Shown piece after piece: positions 18,238 through 27,456 of a stretch of DNA of 64,000 nucleotides (its first letter is position 1; each line of letters begins with the position of its first letter). The notes beneath the pieces were generated by a model. That model was not told the origin of the DNA. It did no database searches and worked only from the letters and a program-made list of their open reading frames with translations. Where the stretch lies: the NCBI GenBank assembly GCA_031292515.1, contig JARLGZ010000122.1:1-64000 (forward strand), in the 5' to 3' direction. Position numbers and translations under genes: made by a program. Source of the DNA: Puia sp. (GTDB taxonomy: Bacteria > Bacteroidota > Bacteroidia > Chitinophagales > Chitinophagaceae).

Positions 18238-18612
18238 ATGGAAAAATTAACTCACCAGGAAGAAGAAGCCATGCTGGCCATCTGGAAGACGGGGGAAGGC
18301 CATGTAAAGGTCTTTCTCGAAAATATGGAGGAACCCAGACCGCCCTATACCACCCTGGCCTCCACGATCAAAAACCTGGAAAAGAAAGGTTACCTCGGAA
18401 GCCGGCTGATCGGCAACGCCTATCTGTACCGGCCGATCGTCACCGAAGAGGAGTATAAGAAAAAATTTATGAGTGGGTTTGTCAAAGATTATTTCGACAA
18501 TTCCTATAAGGAACTGGTGAATTTCTTCGTAGACCAGCAGAAGCTGAGCGCCGGAGAGTTGAAAGAGATCCTGTCGCTGATCGAGGGAAAAGATGGTAGA
18601 CGGGAAAAGTGA
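18238..18612 (+). CDS. BlaI/MecI/CopY-family repressor
   Basis: 124 residues, one Penicillinase_R winged helix: LTHQEEEAMLAIWKTGEGHVK, YTTLASTIKNLEKKGYLGSR (recognition helix and wing; YTT-V-x-LxKKG pattern), then the dimerisation helices and a charged tail. BlaI proteins repress their own operon and are cut by the cytosolic protease domain of a partnered M56 membrane protein; two M56 genes follow. No beta-lactamase gene is present, so the regulated output is not antibiotic resistance as far as the window shows. Confidence 0.93.
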   Translation: MEKLTHQEEEAMLAIWKTGEGHVKVFLENMEEPRPPYTTLASTIKNLEKKGYLGSRLIGNAYLYRPIVTEEEYKKKFMSGFVKDYFDNSYKELVNFFVDQQKLSAGELKEILSLIEGKDGRREK

Positions 18613-18699
18613 GACACGAATAAGGGAAGAACGCGAAGGGACGCGAGTGAGGAGAATGGGAAAGGCATCTGATAGCTATAAACTATAAATTTTTTTTGC

Positions 18700-20241
18700 A
18701 TGCCGTTTTATCTGCTCTACCTGCTCAAGTTGTCGATCAGCCTGGGCGTTGTATGGGGGTTTTATCAGCTCTTGCTGAGGAGGCTGACCTTTTATAACTG
18801 GAACCGGTGGTATCTGCTCGTCTATTCTGCGTTTTGTTTTGTAATCCCGCTGATCGACATCCGCCTGTTTGTAAAAACGGAACCGTCTTTGCAACCGCTG
18901 CTCGTGCGCGAGTTTCCGGTTATCTGGAACGCGCCGGTATATCAGGCCCCTGCAGCCGCGGTGAGTTCGTGGGATCTTTTATTGGTGGTGCGGCTTCTTT
19001 CGCTCCGCCGGATCCGGCGCAGGGCTACCCCTGTCGACGGCGGGGGCAGATTCCTCGTTTACGATGTTAACAAGCCCATTATTCCTTTTTCCTTTGGACG
19101 TTCGATCTATATTAATCCGCGCCTGCACTCACAAGAGGAGTGGAAGGAGATCATCCTGCACGAATACGTGCATGTCAGGCAGCACCATACGATCGATATC
19201 CTGCTGTCCGAATTGCTTTGTATTGTGTGCTGGTACAATCCATTCGCCTGGCTGATCCGCTTTTCTATCCGCCAGAACCTGGAATTTATTGCCGACGAAC
19301 AGGTGCTCCGGAACGGATCCGACAAAATTGAATATCAGTATCATTTATTAAAGGTGGTCGGGGTGGCCGAGTACCGGATCGCCAATAATTTTAATTTCTC
19401 ATCACTCAGAAAAAGAATCGTTATGATGAACAAGATGAAGAGCGCCCGGCTCCAGCTGGTTAAGTTCCTTTTTATATTCCCGTTGATGGCGGTGCTGCTC
19501 CTCGCCTTCCGGAATAAAATGGCCGAACTGACGAGCAAAAAACAGGATCTGCAGGAGTCAATCGTCCTGCAAAAAACAATCGATCAGTTTGCTCGCGGAG
19601 AGGGGGTGGGTTCGGACAAGGCGCCGGGGGCGCCGGCAAAATTGCAAGAAGGCGCACGCAGGCGGAGCGTTGTTCCTGTCACCGATACCACACCGGGAAA
19701 GACAAACGACTCACTGGTGATCAGAGGTTGGTCATCGTCGATTATAGGAGATTCCCTGGAAAAACCCTTGTTTGTGATAGATGGTAAAAAAATGCCGGTT
19801 GGGTTTTCGTTGAAGGATTTCTCACGTGCGAAATTCAATGTCCCCGAGGGAAATAATGTGGACTTTAGCGTGGTGAAAAACAAAGCGCTGTCGGTATTTG
19901 GCGAGAAAGAGTGCAGGGATATCGTCGTTATCAGTACGACCCGTAAGAATCGCTTTCCGAAGGGATGGGGGGGAGCTACATTGTCGGTTCCCGATACCGC
20001 TTTAAATGCCCTGGAATATTATGTAGACGGAGCCCTCTATAATGGAGAGGCGGCCAGAAAACTGGCCCATACCTGGAATATCGAATCGATCGCGGTGGGA
20101 AGTTTCAAGGACAAAATCACGGAAAGGATGCGTTATGCGGTCTGGTTTAGCCTGAAGAAAGAGGTGGGGCCCGCCGATTCTTCCCGGACATTATTCCTCA
20201 TCGATACGCTGCGTACTTCCCGGGCGATGTCGAAACGATAA
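18700..20241 (+). CDS. M56 (BlaR1-type) metallopeptidase with plug-like tail, third TM segment missing
   Basis: 513 residues. Two N-terminal TM segments (about 5-25 and 36-53), then the M56 domain with zinc site HEYVH (154-158) and the downstream Glu in NLEFIADEQ, then a TM segment near 253-272 and a periplasmic C-terminal region with a short carboxyl plug-like unit (FVIDGKKMPVGFSLKDF) and a second YYVDGALYNG unit. Against its neighbour (20265) it lacks about 25 residues that form TM3, leaving only WDLLLVVRLLSLRRIRRR. Losing one TM would place the zinc site on the wrong side of the membrane, so this copy may be inactive or have changed topology. Same operon as the repressor and the longer M56 gene (23 bp downstream). 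Confidence 0.88.
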   Translation: MPFYLLYLLKLSISLGVVWGFYQLLLRRLTFYNWNRWYLLVYSAFCFVIPLIDIRLFVKTEPSLQPLLVREFPVIWNAPVYQAPAAAVSSWDLLLVVRLLSLRRIRRRATPVDGGGRFLVYDVNKPIIPFSFGRSIYINPRLHSQEEWKEIILHEYVHVRQHHTIDILLSELLCIVCWYNPFAWLIRFSIRQNLEFIADEQVLRNGSDKIEYQYHLLKVVGVAEYRIANNFNFSSLRKRIVMMNKMKSARLQLVKFLFIFPLMAVLLLAFRNKMAELTSKKQDLQESIVLQKTIDQFARGEGVGSDKAPGAPAKLQEGARRRSVVPVTDTTPGKTNDSLVIRGWSSSIIGDSLEKPLFVIDGKKMPVGFSLKDFSRAKFNVPEGNNVDFSVVKNKALSVFGEKECRDIVVISTTRKNRFPKGWGGATLSVPDTALNALEYYVDGALYNGEAARKLAHTWNIESIAVGSFKDKITERMRYAVWFSLKKEVGPADSSRTLFLIDTLRTSRAMSKR

Positions 20242-20264
20242 ATGAATCCATAAAACAGGGGACT

Positions 20265-23111
20265 ATGCCGCACAGCATTCTTTATTTGTTGAAGCTCTCT
20301 ATCAGCCTTTCGGTCGTTTGGCTTTTTTACAAACTGGTGTTGCAGCGGCTGACCTTTTATGCCTGGAACCGCTGGTATCTGCTGGTCTATTCCCTTTTGA
20401 GTTTCGCCATGCCGCTGATCGATATCAATCCCTGGATGGAGAAGCAGTCTTTTCGGGACGAATCCCTGATCAACTATATACCGGTGCTCTCGAACGCGGG
20501 CGCGCCGGTAGCTGTCCTGCAGCCCGCAAAAACGGACAGCTGGTTGCTCCTGTTCCAGGGGTGGAATATCCTGTTGTTGGTGTTGGTGACCGGTGCGGTC
20601 GTTCTGCTGATCAGACTTTTATTCAGGATTCGGTCTTTCCGAAAGATTCGCAGGAAGGCCCGGCTGGTGGATCATGGGGACCGGGCGGCGGTGAGGCTCT
20701 ATCATGTGGAAGAGAATATCATTCCCTTTTCGTTTGGGAATGCCATCTATATAAACCAGCACCTGCATACGGAAAAAGAATGGGAGGAGATCATCCTGCA
20801 CGAATATGTGCATGTCCGCCAGCGTCACACGATCGATATCCTGGTGGGAGAATGGCTTTGTATTTTGAACTGGTACAATCCCTTTGCCTGGCTGATCCGG
20901 TTCAGCGTCCGGCAGAACCTGGAATTTATTGCGGACAATAAGGTGCTGGAGAATGGCTCCGACCGGAAAGCCTATCAATACCACCTGTTAAAAGTGGTGG
21001 GAAGCCAACCTTACCGGATCGCCAATAATTTCAACTTCTCCTCGCTCAAAAAGAGAATCCTGATGATGAACCGGATAAAGAGCGGGAGGGTACAACTGGT
21101 GAAGTTCCTCTTCCTCCTGCCATTGATGGCGGTCCTGTTGCTGGCATTCCGGGATCAGTATAAGGGAATATTCGAACGCGTGGCCGGGTCGGCACACGCG
21201 AATTTTGCGGGGCTGGTGATCGATGTTTCGACGCACAAGCCACTCGCGGGGGTAGAAGTACTGGATAGCGTCTCCGGCACAGTCACGGTCACGGATGAAA
21301 ACGGATATTACAAGATCAGCGAGCCCCTCGAAAAAGACGGCGCCGGAGTGATCCGGTATAAGAGCGGAGAGGTTCACCTGGTATTCAGCAAGGAAGGGTA
21401 TCGGAATAATGACAGGAGAATGCCTTCGCCGGGAGCTGTGAAGGGATCTTTCGGATGGATATTCATTATTCCGATGAGTATGAGGTCGGTGCATGCTGCC
21501 GGCATTTATGTTGAGGCGCCTTCCGTCGTTAATTTTCCGGAAGATCCGGATTACGCGGATGTAATGGAGGAATTCAGAAAAAATGAGACTTTTAACACCG
21601 ATCAGGGTCTATTTATAAAAATGCTCAGGGATCATCCGGAGGTCAGCCTGTTCTATACCAGCGAAAACAAAAGCCGGCATCTCGTCGTGCTGCGTAACGG
21701 CGGGATCGAAAAATACGGGTATCCCGGCGGACCCGGTGTAGAGGATATGGATAAAAAATACGGGCCTTTGCCGGAAATGATCACAAAGAGCCCCCAGCAG
21801 GTCAGTACTGCCCATCTCGCCCGCTGGGAGGGAATTGCTGCGAGACTAACGGAAAATTATCACACCGCCAATCCCGATGCCCGAAGGATCATTTTTCCGG
21901 GAGATAGCCGGGTCCTCGTTGTTGACAGATCGGGAAAGACCCGGATGTTCGATATGGAGAGTATGGCTCCGGAGGAGCGGCCGGCTTTTGAAAAGCTGTA
22001 TGGCAAGCTGCCTGATTTTGTGCCGGTGCCCACGCTGTCAACCAGGGCTCGCGTTGACACGGCTCCCGCGGATACTTCAGGATCCGACACGCTAAACCTG
22101 GGTGTCGGCATTCGATCTATAAAAAAGGACTCGCTCGCTCTTCCTTTTACTCGAGAGATGCTTTACGTCGTGGATGGCAGGCAAATGCCCCGAGGCTGGT
22201 CAGCCCGTGATCTGGATCAATCGTCTATCCAATCCGTCTCGGTGTTCAAAGGCCCGTGGATGGTCCACGAGTACGGGCCAAGGGCCAATCATGGAGCCAT
22301 TGTCATCAAGACACAAAAGCCGGGAACGACAAGCCGGCTGGTTGGTCCCAGTCTGTCTCCCGGAGCCTCCGACATTGTGCCGCCGGACTTTGTGGTCGTT
22401 ACAGCGGGTGGCCGGGTACTGAAGCAGCATGTCGATTATACTGTCGACCTTATAAGGGGTACGGTTCAAATCATTAACCAGTCCATCCTTGATTCCGGGA
22501 TACCCGTCAATGTGTCTTTGGCGAATAATAATAATGTGTCTCCGGTGAGTAATTCTTTCCGAATGAGTCCTATTGATTTTAAGAATTTTGCACTCTCTCT
22601 CCCGGTGGACAGGGATGGGGTGAGGGTGGTTGTTTTACCGGCAAAGAATGCCAGGGCTGTCGATACGACGCATCTTCGTTTTGGGGTTTATCCTCCAAAA
22701 CCCCAGCCTTTGTATTTGGTGGATGGGGTGGAAGTCGATTCCACGCAGATCTTAAAATTAGCACCCTCAGATGTGAAAGCCATCAATATACTTAAGGGCG
22801 ACGAAGCCGATAAAAAGTACGGGGTAGAGAAGGCCAAAAACGGGGTCGTCGAAATCACCATGAAAAAGTCAGAAAGCGTCATGACAGGGAAGGCTTCGGC
22901 TTTTGTCATCCATTTGCAGCATCCATTGCCTTCTCCTCCGCCCATTTTTGTCGTAAACGGGGTGGAAGTGGATTCTTCCCGGGTGGTGAAAATCCGAAAG
23001 GACGCCATTGATTCGCTGTCCGTGCTGACCGGAGAGGATGCGGTCAAAAGATATGGAGAGAAAGGCCGGAACGGAGTATGGCAGATCCATCTTAAAAATG
23101 CCACCCCCTGA
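20265..23111 (+). CDS. M56 (BlaR1-type) metallopeptidase with CarboxypepD-like and TonB-plug-like tail
   Basis: 948 residues. TM1 about 5-24, TM2 36-54, TM3 100-120, M56 zinc motif HEYVH (179-183) with Glu220 as likely third ligand, TM4 about 278-295. The periplasmic part begins with a CarboxypepD_reg-like domain (about 314-400: NFAGLVIDVSTHKPLAGVEV, TVTDENGYYKIS). It ends with three plug-like repeats of the form (Y/F)xVDGxxxxxxx...I.S(V/I).VxKG...YG.xxxNGVxxI, at about 625-685, 805-865 and 885-945. In BlaR1 the C-terminus senses the ligand and the cytosolic protease destroys BlaI; here the sensor is built from domains normally found in SusC-type receptors. Ligand unknown. Confidence 0.9.
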   Translation: MPHSILYLLKLSISLSVVWLFYKLVLQRLTFYAWNRWYLLVYSLLSFAMPLIDINPWMEKQSFRDESLINYIPVLSNAGAPVAVLQPAKTDSWLLLFQGWNILLLVLVTGAVVLLIRLLFRIRSFRKIRRKARLVDHGDRAAVRLYHVEENIIPFSFGNAIYINQHLHTEKEWEEIILHEYVHVRQRHTIDILVGEWLCILNWYNPFAWLIRFSVRQNLEFIADNKVLENGSDRKAYQYHLLKVVGSQPYRIANNFNFSSLKKRILMMNRIKSGRVQLVKFLFLLPLMAVLLLAFRDQYKGIFERVAGSAHANFAGLVIDVSTHKPLAGVEVLDSVSGTVTVTDENGYYKISEPLEKDGAGVIRYKSGEVHLVFSKEGYRNNDRRMPSPGAVKGSFGWIFIIPMSMRSVHAAGIYVEAPSVVNFPEDPDYADVMEEFRKNETFNTDQGLFIKMLRDHPEVSLFYTSENKSRHLVVLRNGGIEKYGYPGGPGVEDMDKKYGPLPEMITKSPQQVSTAHLARWEGIAARLTENYHTANPDARRIIFPGDSRVLVVDRSGKTRMFDMESMAPEERPAFEKLYGKLPDFVPVPTLSTRARVDTAPADTSGSDTLNLGVGIRSIKKDSLALPFTREMLYVVDGRQMPRGWSARDLDQSSIQSVSVFKGPWMVHEYGPRANHGAIVIKTQKPGTTSRLVGPSLSPGASDIVPPDFVVVTAGGRVLKQHVDYTVDLIRGTVQIINQSILDSGIPVNVSLANNNNVSPVSNSFRMSPIDFKNFALSLPVDRDGVRVVVLPAKNARAVDTTHLRFGVYPPKPQPLYLVDGVEVDSTQILKLAPSDVKAINILKGDEADKKYGVEKAKNGVVEITMKKSESVMTGKASAFVIHLQHPLPSPPPIFVVNGVEVDSSRVVKIRKDAIDSLSVLTGEDAVKRYGEKGRNGVWQIHLKNATP

Positions 23112-23226
23112 ATTTTATGTTTTTGCGATGTTCCCGGTCGAAGAAAATACCGGAGGTTTCGCCAGATGATCCGCACCGGAGAATCTGTACAAGTTCCCTG
23201 TAATCTTCGCCGGATGCCATTTTTGC

Positions 23227-23257
23227 TTTGCCGGGTGCGGTTTTTGACTTAGATTTG
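23227..23257 (+). promoter_or_regulatory. Bacteroidota-type promoter of efp
   Basis: -33 element TTTG (23227-23230), 19-bp spacer, -7 box TAGATTTG (23250-23257): an exact match to the TTTG-N19-TAnnTTTG consensus. Predicted start near 23264, about 23 nt upstream of the efp ATG. Confidence 0.75.
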
Positions 23258-23286
23258 CCGCCTCAACGGTAAATAGTATATACATT

Positions 23287-23850
23287 ATGGCAAGTACTTC
23301 AGACATCAGTCGTGGGATGATCATCAAACTGGACGGCAGTCTATATACCGTCGTGGAGTTTGGAGAGAACAAGACCGCCAGGGCGGCCGCAAAAGTGTGG
23401 GCTAAGCTGAAAGGGGTCGACAATGCACGTTCCATCGAAAAGACCTGGAACAGCGGGGATTCGATTTTCCCTGTCCGGGTAGAGAGAAAGACCTACCAGT
23501 ATCTGTATAAAGACGATACGGGTTATAATTTCATGGATGCCGAGACTTTCGAGCAGATCGCCATGCAGGAAACGTTGATCGATGCTCCCCAGTTCCTGAA
23601 GGAAGGACAGGAAGTATCCGTGCTGCTCAATACCGAAAGCGAACAGCCGATGAGCGTCGAACTCCCGGATAAGATCGTGGTATTGGTCACGTATTCGGAG
23701 CCCGGCATGAAAGGGGATACGGCTACCAGAACCCTGAAACCCGCCACCGTCGAGACGGGTGCTACCGTGAACGTACCTTTGTTCGTCAATGAAGGGGAAT
23801 TGATCCGGATAAACACAAAGACCGGGGAATACGTCGAAAGAGTAAAGTAA
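23287..23850 (+). CDS. efp: Elongation factor P with Arg at the tip position
   Basis: 187 residues, three beta-barrel domains: KOW-like N-terminal (RGMIIKLDGSLYTVVEFGEN), OB domain, and C-terminal domain ending with GATVNVPLFVNEGELIRINT (the EF-P signature region). EF-P enters stalled ribosomes and helps form peptide bonds at polyproline. The functional loop reads NKTARAAAKVWAKL, so the residue aligned with E. coli Lys34 is Arg32. Arg32 is the residue rhamnosylated by EarP in Pseudomonas and Shewanella; no EarP-like gene is in the window. A TTTG/TAnnTTTG promoter precedes it and a terminator follows. Confidence 0.96.
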   Translation: MASTSDISRGMIIKLDGSLYTVVEFGENKTARAAAKVWAKLKGVDNARSIEKTWNSGDSIFPVRVERKTYQYLYKDDTGYNFMDAETFEQIAMQETLIDAPQFLKEGQEVSVLLNTESEQPMSVELPDKIVVLVTYSEPGMKGDTATRTLKPATVETGATVNVPLFVNEGELIRINTKTGEYVERVK

Positions 23851-23871
23851 CGAGACCGATCAAAATAGCTG

Positions 23872-23904
23872 ATGGACAACGGATTGTTTCGTTGTCCATT
23901 TTTA
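23872..23904 (+). terminator. Terminator of efp
   Basis: Perfect 10-bp stem ATGGACAACG/CGTTGTCCAT (23872-23881 with 23890-23899), 8-nt loop, followed by a short T-run, 21 nt after the efp stop. Confidence 0.85.
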
Positions 23905-24031
23905 GTCGGTATCATCGTCCCCTGAACCCTTATCCCGGGCGCCGAATTTGAAATTTAGCCCCTGTTTTTGGGTATATTTAGCTTTTAATCCCTATTTTAG
24001 CCGCCCATTCACAAACTGTAAATTCATCAAT

Positions 24032-24523
24032 ATGGATTTTAAACAGATTCAGGAACTGATCAAAATGATCAATAAGTCAAATATCGGAGAAGTGAGCATC
24101 GAGGAGAAGGGTTTCAAGTTGACCATCAAACAGAAAGAAGAACCAGTACAACAATTAATTACTACATCCGTCCAGGCACCTCAGATGGCCGTTCTGCCGG
24201 CCCAATCTGCTGCGGCTGCCCAACCGGCAGCTTCCGCTCCGACCACGGAAAAGTCCAGGACGCCGGAACCGCCCGCAGACAATACGGTCACTATAAAGAG
24301 CCCCATGATCGGGACTTTCTACCGCAGCTCTTCTCCCGACAAGCCGCCATTTATCGGGGTAGGGGATGAGATCGAGCCGGGTAAGATCGTCTGTATTATT
24401 GAAGCGATGAAGCTGTTTAACGAAATCGAGAGTGAGATCAAGGGCAAGATCGTGAAAATATTGGTGGAAGATGCCAGCCCGGTGGAATACGATCAGCCTC
24501 TTTTCCTGGTCGAACCTGCCTGA
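24032..24523 (+). CDS. accB: Acetyl-CoA carboxylase biotin carboxyl carrier protein
   Basis: 163 residues from ATG 24032 (MDFKQIQELIKMINKSNIGE), the usual AccB start; an in-frame ATG 28 codons earlier adds non-family residues. Order: N-terminal helix, an Ala/Pro/Gln-rich flexible linker (about 45-90), then the biotinyl domain with TVKSP-like TIKSPMIGTFYRSSSP and the biotinylation site EAMKLFNEIESEI. It carries biotin between carboxylase (AccC, next gene) and carboxyltransferase for malonyl-CoA synthesis. accC follows after 69 bp with the same strand; a weak AATGAG/CTCATT hairpin with T-run lies in that gap and might tune their ratio. Confidence 0.95.
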   Translation: MDFKQIQELIKMINKSNIGEVSIEEKGFKLTIKQKEEPVQQLITTSVQAPQMAVLPAQSAAAAQPAASAPTTEKSRTPEPPADNTVTIKSPMIGTFYRSSSPDKPPFIGVGDEIEPGKIVCIIEAMKLFNEIESEIKGKIVKILVEDASPVEYDQPLFLVEPA

Positions 24524-24592
24524 TCTGTTTGAGAATGAGTCGGGGTTTCCGGGTCGCTCATTTTTAAAATTTCCTGTCTTCAAATTGAAAAA

Positions 24593-25930
24593 ATGTTTAA
24601 AAAGATATTAATTGCCAACAGGGGGGAAATCGCTCTGAGGGTCATTCGTACCTGTCGCGAGATGGGTATTAAGACCGTAGCGGTTTACTCCACGGCGGAT
24701 AAGGATAGCCTGCATGTCAAATTCGCCGACGAGGCGGTCTGTATTGGCAAGCCTGCCAGTTTCGATTCTTATCTGAACATCCCGCATATCATGGCGGCCG
24801 CCGAGATTACCAATGCCGACGCGATCCACCCGGGGTACGGATTCCTGGCCGAGAACGCGCGTTTTGCGGAGATCTGCGGGGAGCACAATATCAAGTTTAT
24901 CGGGCCGACTCCCGCGATGATCAACTCGATGGGCGATAAGGTCACCGCCAAAGAAACGATGATCAAGGCGGGTGTTCCGGTCGTGCCGGGTGGCGAGGGG
25001 TTGCTGGAGAGCCTGGACCAGGCCCGGGGGCTGGCTAAAGAGGTGGGGTATCCGATCATCCTGAAGGCTACGGCCGGCGGTGGCGGCAAGGGGATGCGCG
25101 TGGTCTGGGAAGATGCGGAGATGGAGCGCGCCTATAACACGGCCAAGGCGGAAGCTGCCGCTTCTTTTAAGAATGACGGCATCTATATGGAGAAATTCGT
25201 GGAAGAGCCCCGGCATATCGAGATACAGGTAGCCGGAGACCAATATGGACGGGTCTGTCACCTAAGCGAAAGGGACTGTTCCATCCAGCGGCGTCACCAG
25301 AAGCTGGTGGAGGAATCGCCTTCTCCTTTTATGACTCCCGAGTTAAGGCATCGTATGGGAGAGGCTGCGATCAAAGCGGCTTCGGCCATTAACTACGAGA
25401 GCGTCGGGACGATCGAGTTTCTCGTGGACAAGCACCGCAATTTCTACTTCATGGAGATGAACACCCGTATCCAGGTGGAGCATTGCGTGACGGAAGAGGT
25501 GGTGAATTTCGACCTGATAAAAGAACAGATAAAAATAGCGGCCGGAGACAGCATCACCGGTCTGAATTACGAACCTCAGATGCACGCCATCGAGTGCCGC
25601 ATCAATGCCGAGGATCCCTATAACGATTTCCGGCCTTCTCCCGGTAAGATCACCGTGCTGCATCAGCCCGGCGGTCATGGGATCCGTGTGGATTCGCACG
25701 TATATGCTGGCTATACGATCCCGCCTTATTATGACTCCATGATCGCAAAGATCATTGCCGTGGCCCGCACCCGCGAAGAGGCCATCAATACCATGCATCG
25801 TTCTTTGAGTGAGTATGTGATCGAAGGGATCAAGACGACGATCCCCTTCCATCTGCAGCTTATGAAAGACGAGCGTTTCCGCAGCGGCGACTTCAATACG
25901 AAATTTTTAGAAGGATTTAAGATGATGTAG
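24593..25930 (+). CDS. accC: Acetyl-CoA carboxylase biotin carboxylase subunit
   Basis: 445 residues, ATP-grasp enzyme. [20 protein letters not shown] is the standard start; [20 protein letters not shown]-binding glycine loop [32 protein letters not shown] with the catalytic Glu, Asn and Arg; and [20 protein letters not shown]. It carboxylates biotin on AccB using ATP and bicarbonate. Operon with accB. Convergent with ispH 84 bp away; no strong terminator seen between. Confidence 0.97.
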   Translation: MFKKILIANRGEIALRVIRTCREMGIKTVAVYSTADKDSLHVKFADEAVCIGKPASFDSYLNIPHIMAAAEITNADAIHPGYGFLAENARFAEICGEHNIKFIGPTPAMINSMGDKVTAKETMIKAGVPVVPGGEGLLESLDQARGLAKEVGYPIILKATAGGGGKGMRVVWEDAEMERAYNTAKAEAAASFKNDGIYMEKFVEEPRHIEIQVAGDQYGRVCHLSERDCSIQRRHQKLVEESPSPFMTPELRHRMGEAAIKAASAINYESVGTIEFLVDKHRNFYFMEMNTRIQVEHCVTEEVVNFDLIKEQIKIAAGDSITGLNYEPQMHAIECRINAEDPYNDFRPSPGKITVLHQPGGHGIRVDSHVYAGYTIPPYYDSMIAKIIAVARTREEAINTMHRSLSEYVIEGIKTTIPFHLQLMKDERFRSGDFNTKFLEGFKMM

Positions 25931-26014
25931 CGGATCCCAGGATTGCACAAGGGTGTGCAGGATGCTGCTTTTGCTGAAGATGACCGCTATTGACGCGGTT
26001 TGCCGCCCTGTCTG

Positions 26015-27451
26015 TTAGCATTGCCGGCTTTCGCTGATCAGTTCCTCCAGTTGCCCTGACGCACCCGGGAAATAGGCCGCCAGTTTGCGTATGACGGCTT
26101 CAACCATCGAGTCGGGACAGGAAGCTCCGCTGGTGATGAGGATTCTCGTGGCCTGCAGATTTGTGGCGGGTTGGTCTGCGGTTGACGGGCGGCTACCGGC
26201 CTGTTTGCTTTCGGTTGCCGATCGGATGGCTGGGGTTTCCGATTGGGTTGCTGCAGTTGCCGATCGGATGGCTGCGTCGTTTTTTGTGTAGTCTGTCGTT
26301 CTCTTCCTGGAAAGAAGATAGTCTCTGCTCAGCAATTCCTCGTGGGTGTGAAAGTTGTAATGCAGGATCTCGCGATCGGAGAGGATCTTCTCGTCGGAGG
26401 AAATGAAATAAGTGGGCAGGTGTTCCTCGCAGAGCTCCACCAGGTGGGAGGTGTTGGAGGAATTGTATCCTCCTACGACGATGGCGAGATCGGCGGGGGT
26501 CTCGAGCATTCCGGAAACGGCGGTCTGGTTGTCCAGGGTGGCATAGCAGAGGGTGTCGCGGGTGTCGGCAAAGCGTTCTTCCGGGGCGGCCGGATTCGGA
26601 CTTTGCGAATCAACCGGATCCGGCCGAGGGAAGCTGGTCCCGGTATCCGACTGATAGGTCTCGATCATCGTCTGTTTCAGGAAATCGGCGATGGCCTGCG
26701 TATCGCTGGCGAGCATCGTGGTCTGGTTGACCACGCCGATCCGTTCCAGGTCTTTCCGGGGGTCAAACCCGGCGCTGTATTGTCCTTTGAAGGAAGTGTG
26801 GAACTCTCCGGCGGGAAGCTGTCCCTTGATATATTTTGCCAGCAGCTCGGCCTCCCGCATGTCTTTTATCACGAGGGTCGGGGTATGGGAAGCGGCATGA
26901 GAGAAGGTCGCGCGGGTCTCTTCGTGTCCCGGCTTGCCATGAACGATGACGGTATATTCTTTCCGGGCGATCTGTTCGGAGCGGTTCCATACCTTTTCCA
27001 CGAAGGGACAGGTGGTATTGTAGGTCGAGGTTTGAATGCCTGCTTTTTGTAATTTTTTTTCCATCTCCAGGGTCGTTCCGAATGCGGGGATGATGACGAT
27101 ATCATCGGCCGTCAACTCGGAGAATGGAATCAGCTCCCTGCCGTGTGTGTCCTGCAGGAAACGCACGCCCCTGGCCCGGAGGTCTTCGTTGACCCGCGGG
27201 TTATGGATCATCTCACTCAACAGGAAGATGCGTTTGCCGGGATTCTCGTCGACGGTGCGAAAAGAAATCTCTATCGCGTTTTCCACTCCGTAGCAAAACC
27301 CGAAATGGCGCGCGAGAAAGATATGAAGGGGGCCCAGGTCCAGGAAGGTGGGCGTGAAATCCTTCTTCATTTTATCCTGCTGTTTGCGCCTGTTTTTGAT
27401 GGCGCCGATCAGCGGACTGCGATAGGTGACCGGAACATTAAAAGTTTTCAA
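26015..27451 (-). CDS. ispH: 4-hydroxy-3-methylbut-2-enyl diphosphate reductase with two low-complexity insertions
   Basis: 478 residues. Last step of the MEP isoprenoid pathway, cytoplasmic [4Fe-4S] enzyme. The three cluster cysteines are seen: Cys53 (ARHFGFCYGVENAIE), Cys148 (YNTTCPFVEKVW) and Cys445 (TSGASCPDSMVEAV); the active-site Glu region and GGYNSSNTSHLVELC are present. The start MKTFNVPVTYRSPLIGAIKN is typical of Bacteroidota IspH. Two stretches have no counterpart in the family: about 267-294 (Pro/Asp/Ser-rich) and about 386-434 (AIRSAT...AIRSATESK, Ala/Ser/Thr-rich), the second made by a direct DNA repeat. Divergent from the amylase gene. Confidence 0.93.
   Translation of the reverse strand: MKTFNVPVTYRSPLIGAIKNRRKQQDKMKKDFTPTFLDLGPLHIFLARHFGFCYGVENAIEISFRTVDENPGKRIFLLSEMIHNPRVNEDLRARGVRFLQDTHGRELIPFSELTADDIVIIPAFGTTLEMEKKLQKAGIQTSTYNTTCPFVEKVWNRSEQIARKEYTVIVHGKPGHEETRATFSHAASHTPTLVIKDMREAELLAKYIKGQLPAGEFHTSFKGQYSAGFDPRKDLERIGVVNQTTMLASDTQAIADFLKQTMIETYQSDTGTSFPRPDPVDSQSPNPAAPEERFADTRDTLCYATLDNQTAVSGMLETPADLAIVVGGYNSSNTSHLVELCEEHLPTYFISSDEKILSDREILHYNFHTHEELLSRDYLLSRKRTTDYTKNDAAIRSATAATQSETPAIRSATESKQAGSRPSTADQPATNLQATRILITSGASCPDSMVEAVIRKLAAYFPGASGQLEELISESRQC
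26214..26274. repeat. 19-bp direct repeat inside ispH
   Basis: GTTGCCGATCGGATGGCTG occurs at 26214-26232 and again at 26256-26274, a period of 42 bp (14 codons), encoding the repeated AIRSAT segment of the IspH insertion. In-frame period and location in an insertion point to slippage or unequal crossing-over. Confidence 0.85.
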
Positions 27452-27456
27452 TGCTT

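Noticed and set aside
24608-25261. Long antisense frame in accC
   Set aside because: Shadow of a well-identified gene; Arg/His/Gly-rich composition typical of antisense reading.
25931-26014. Terminator between accC and ispH
   Set aside because: Only 5-6 bp hairpins (TGCACA/TGTGCA) without T-runs.
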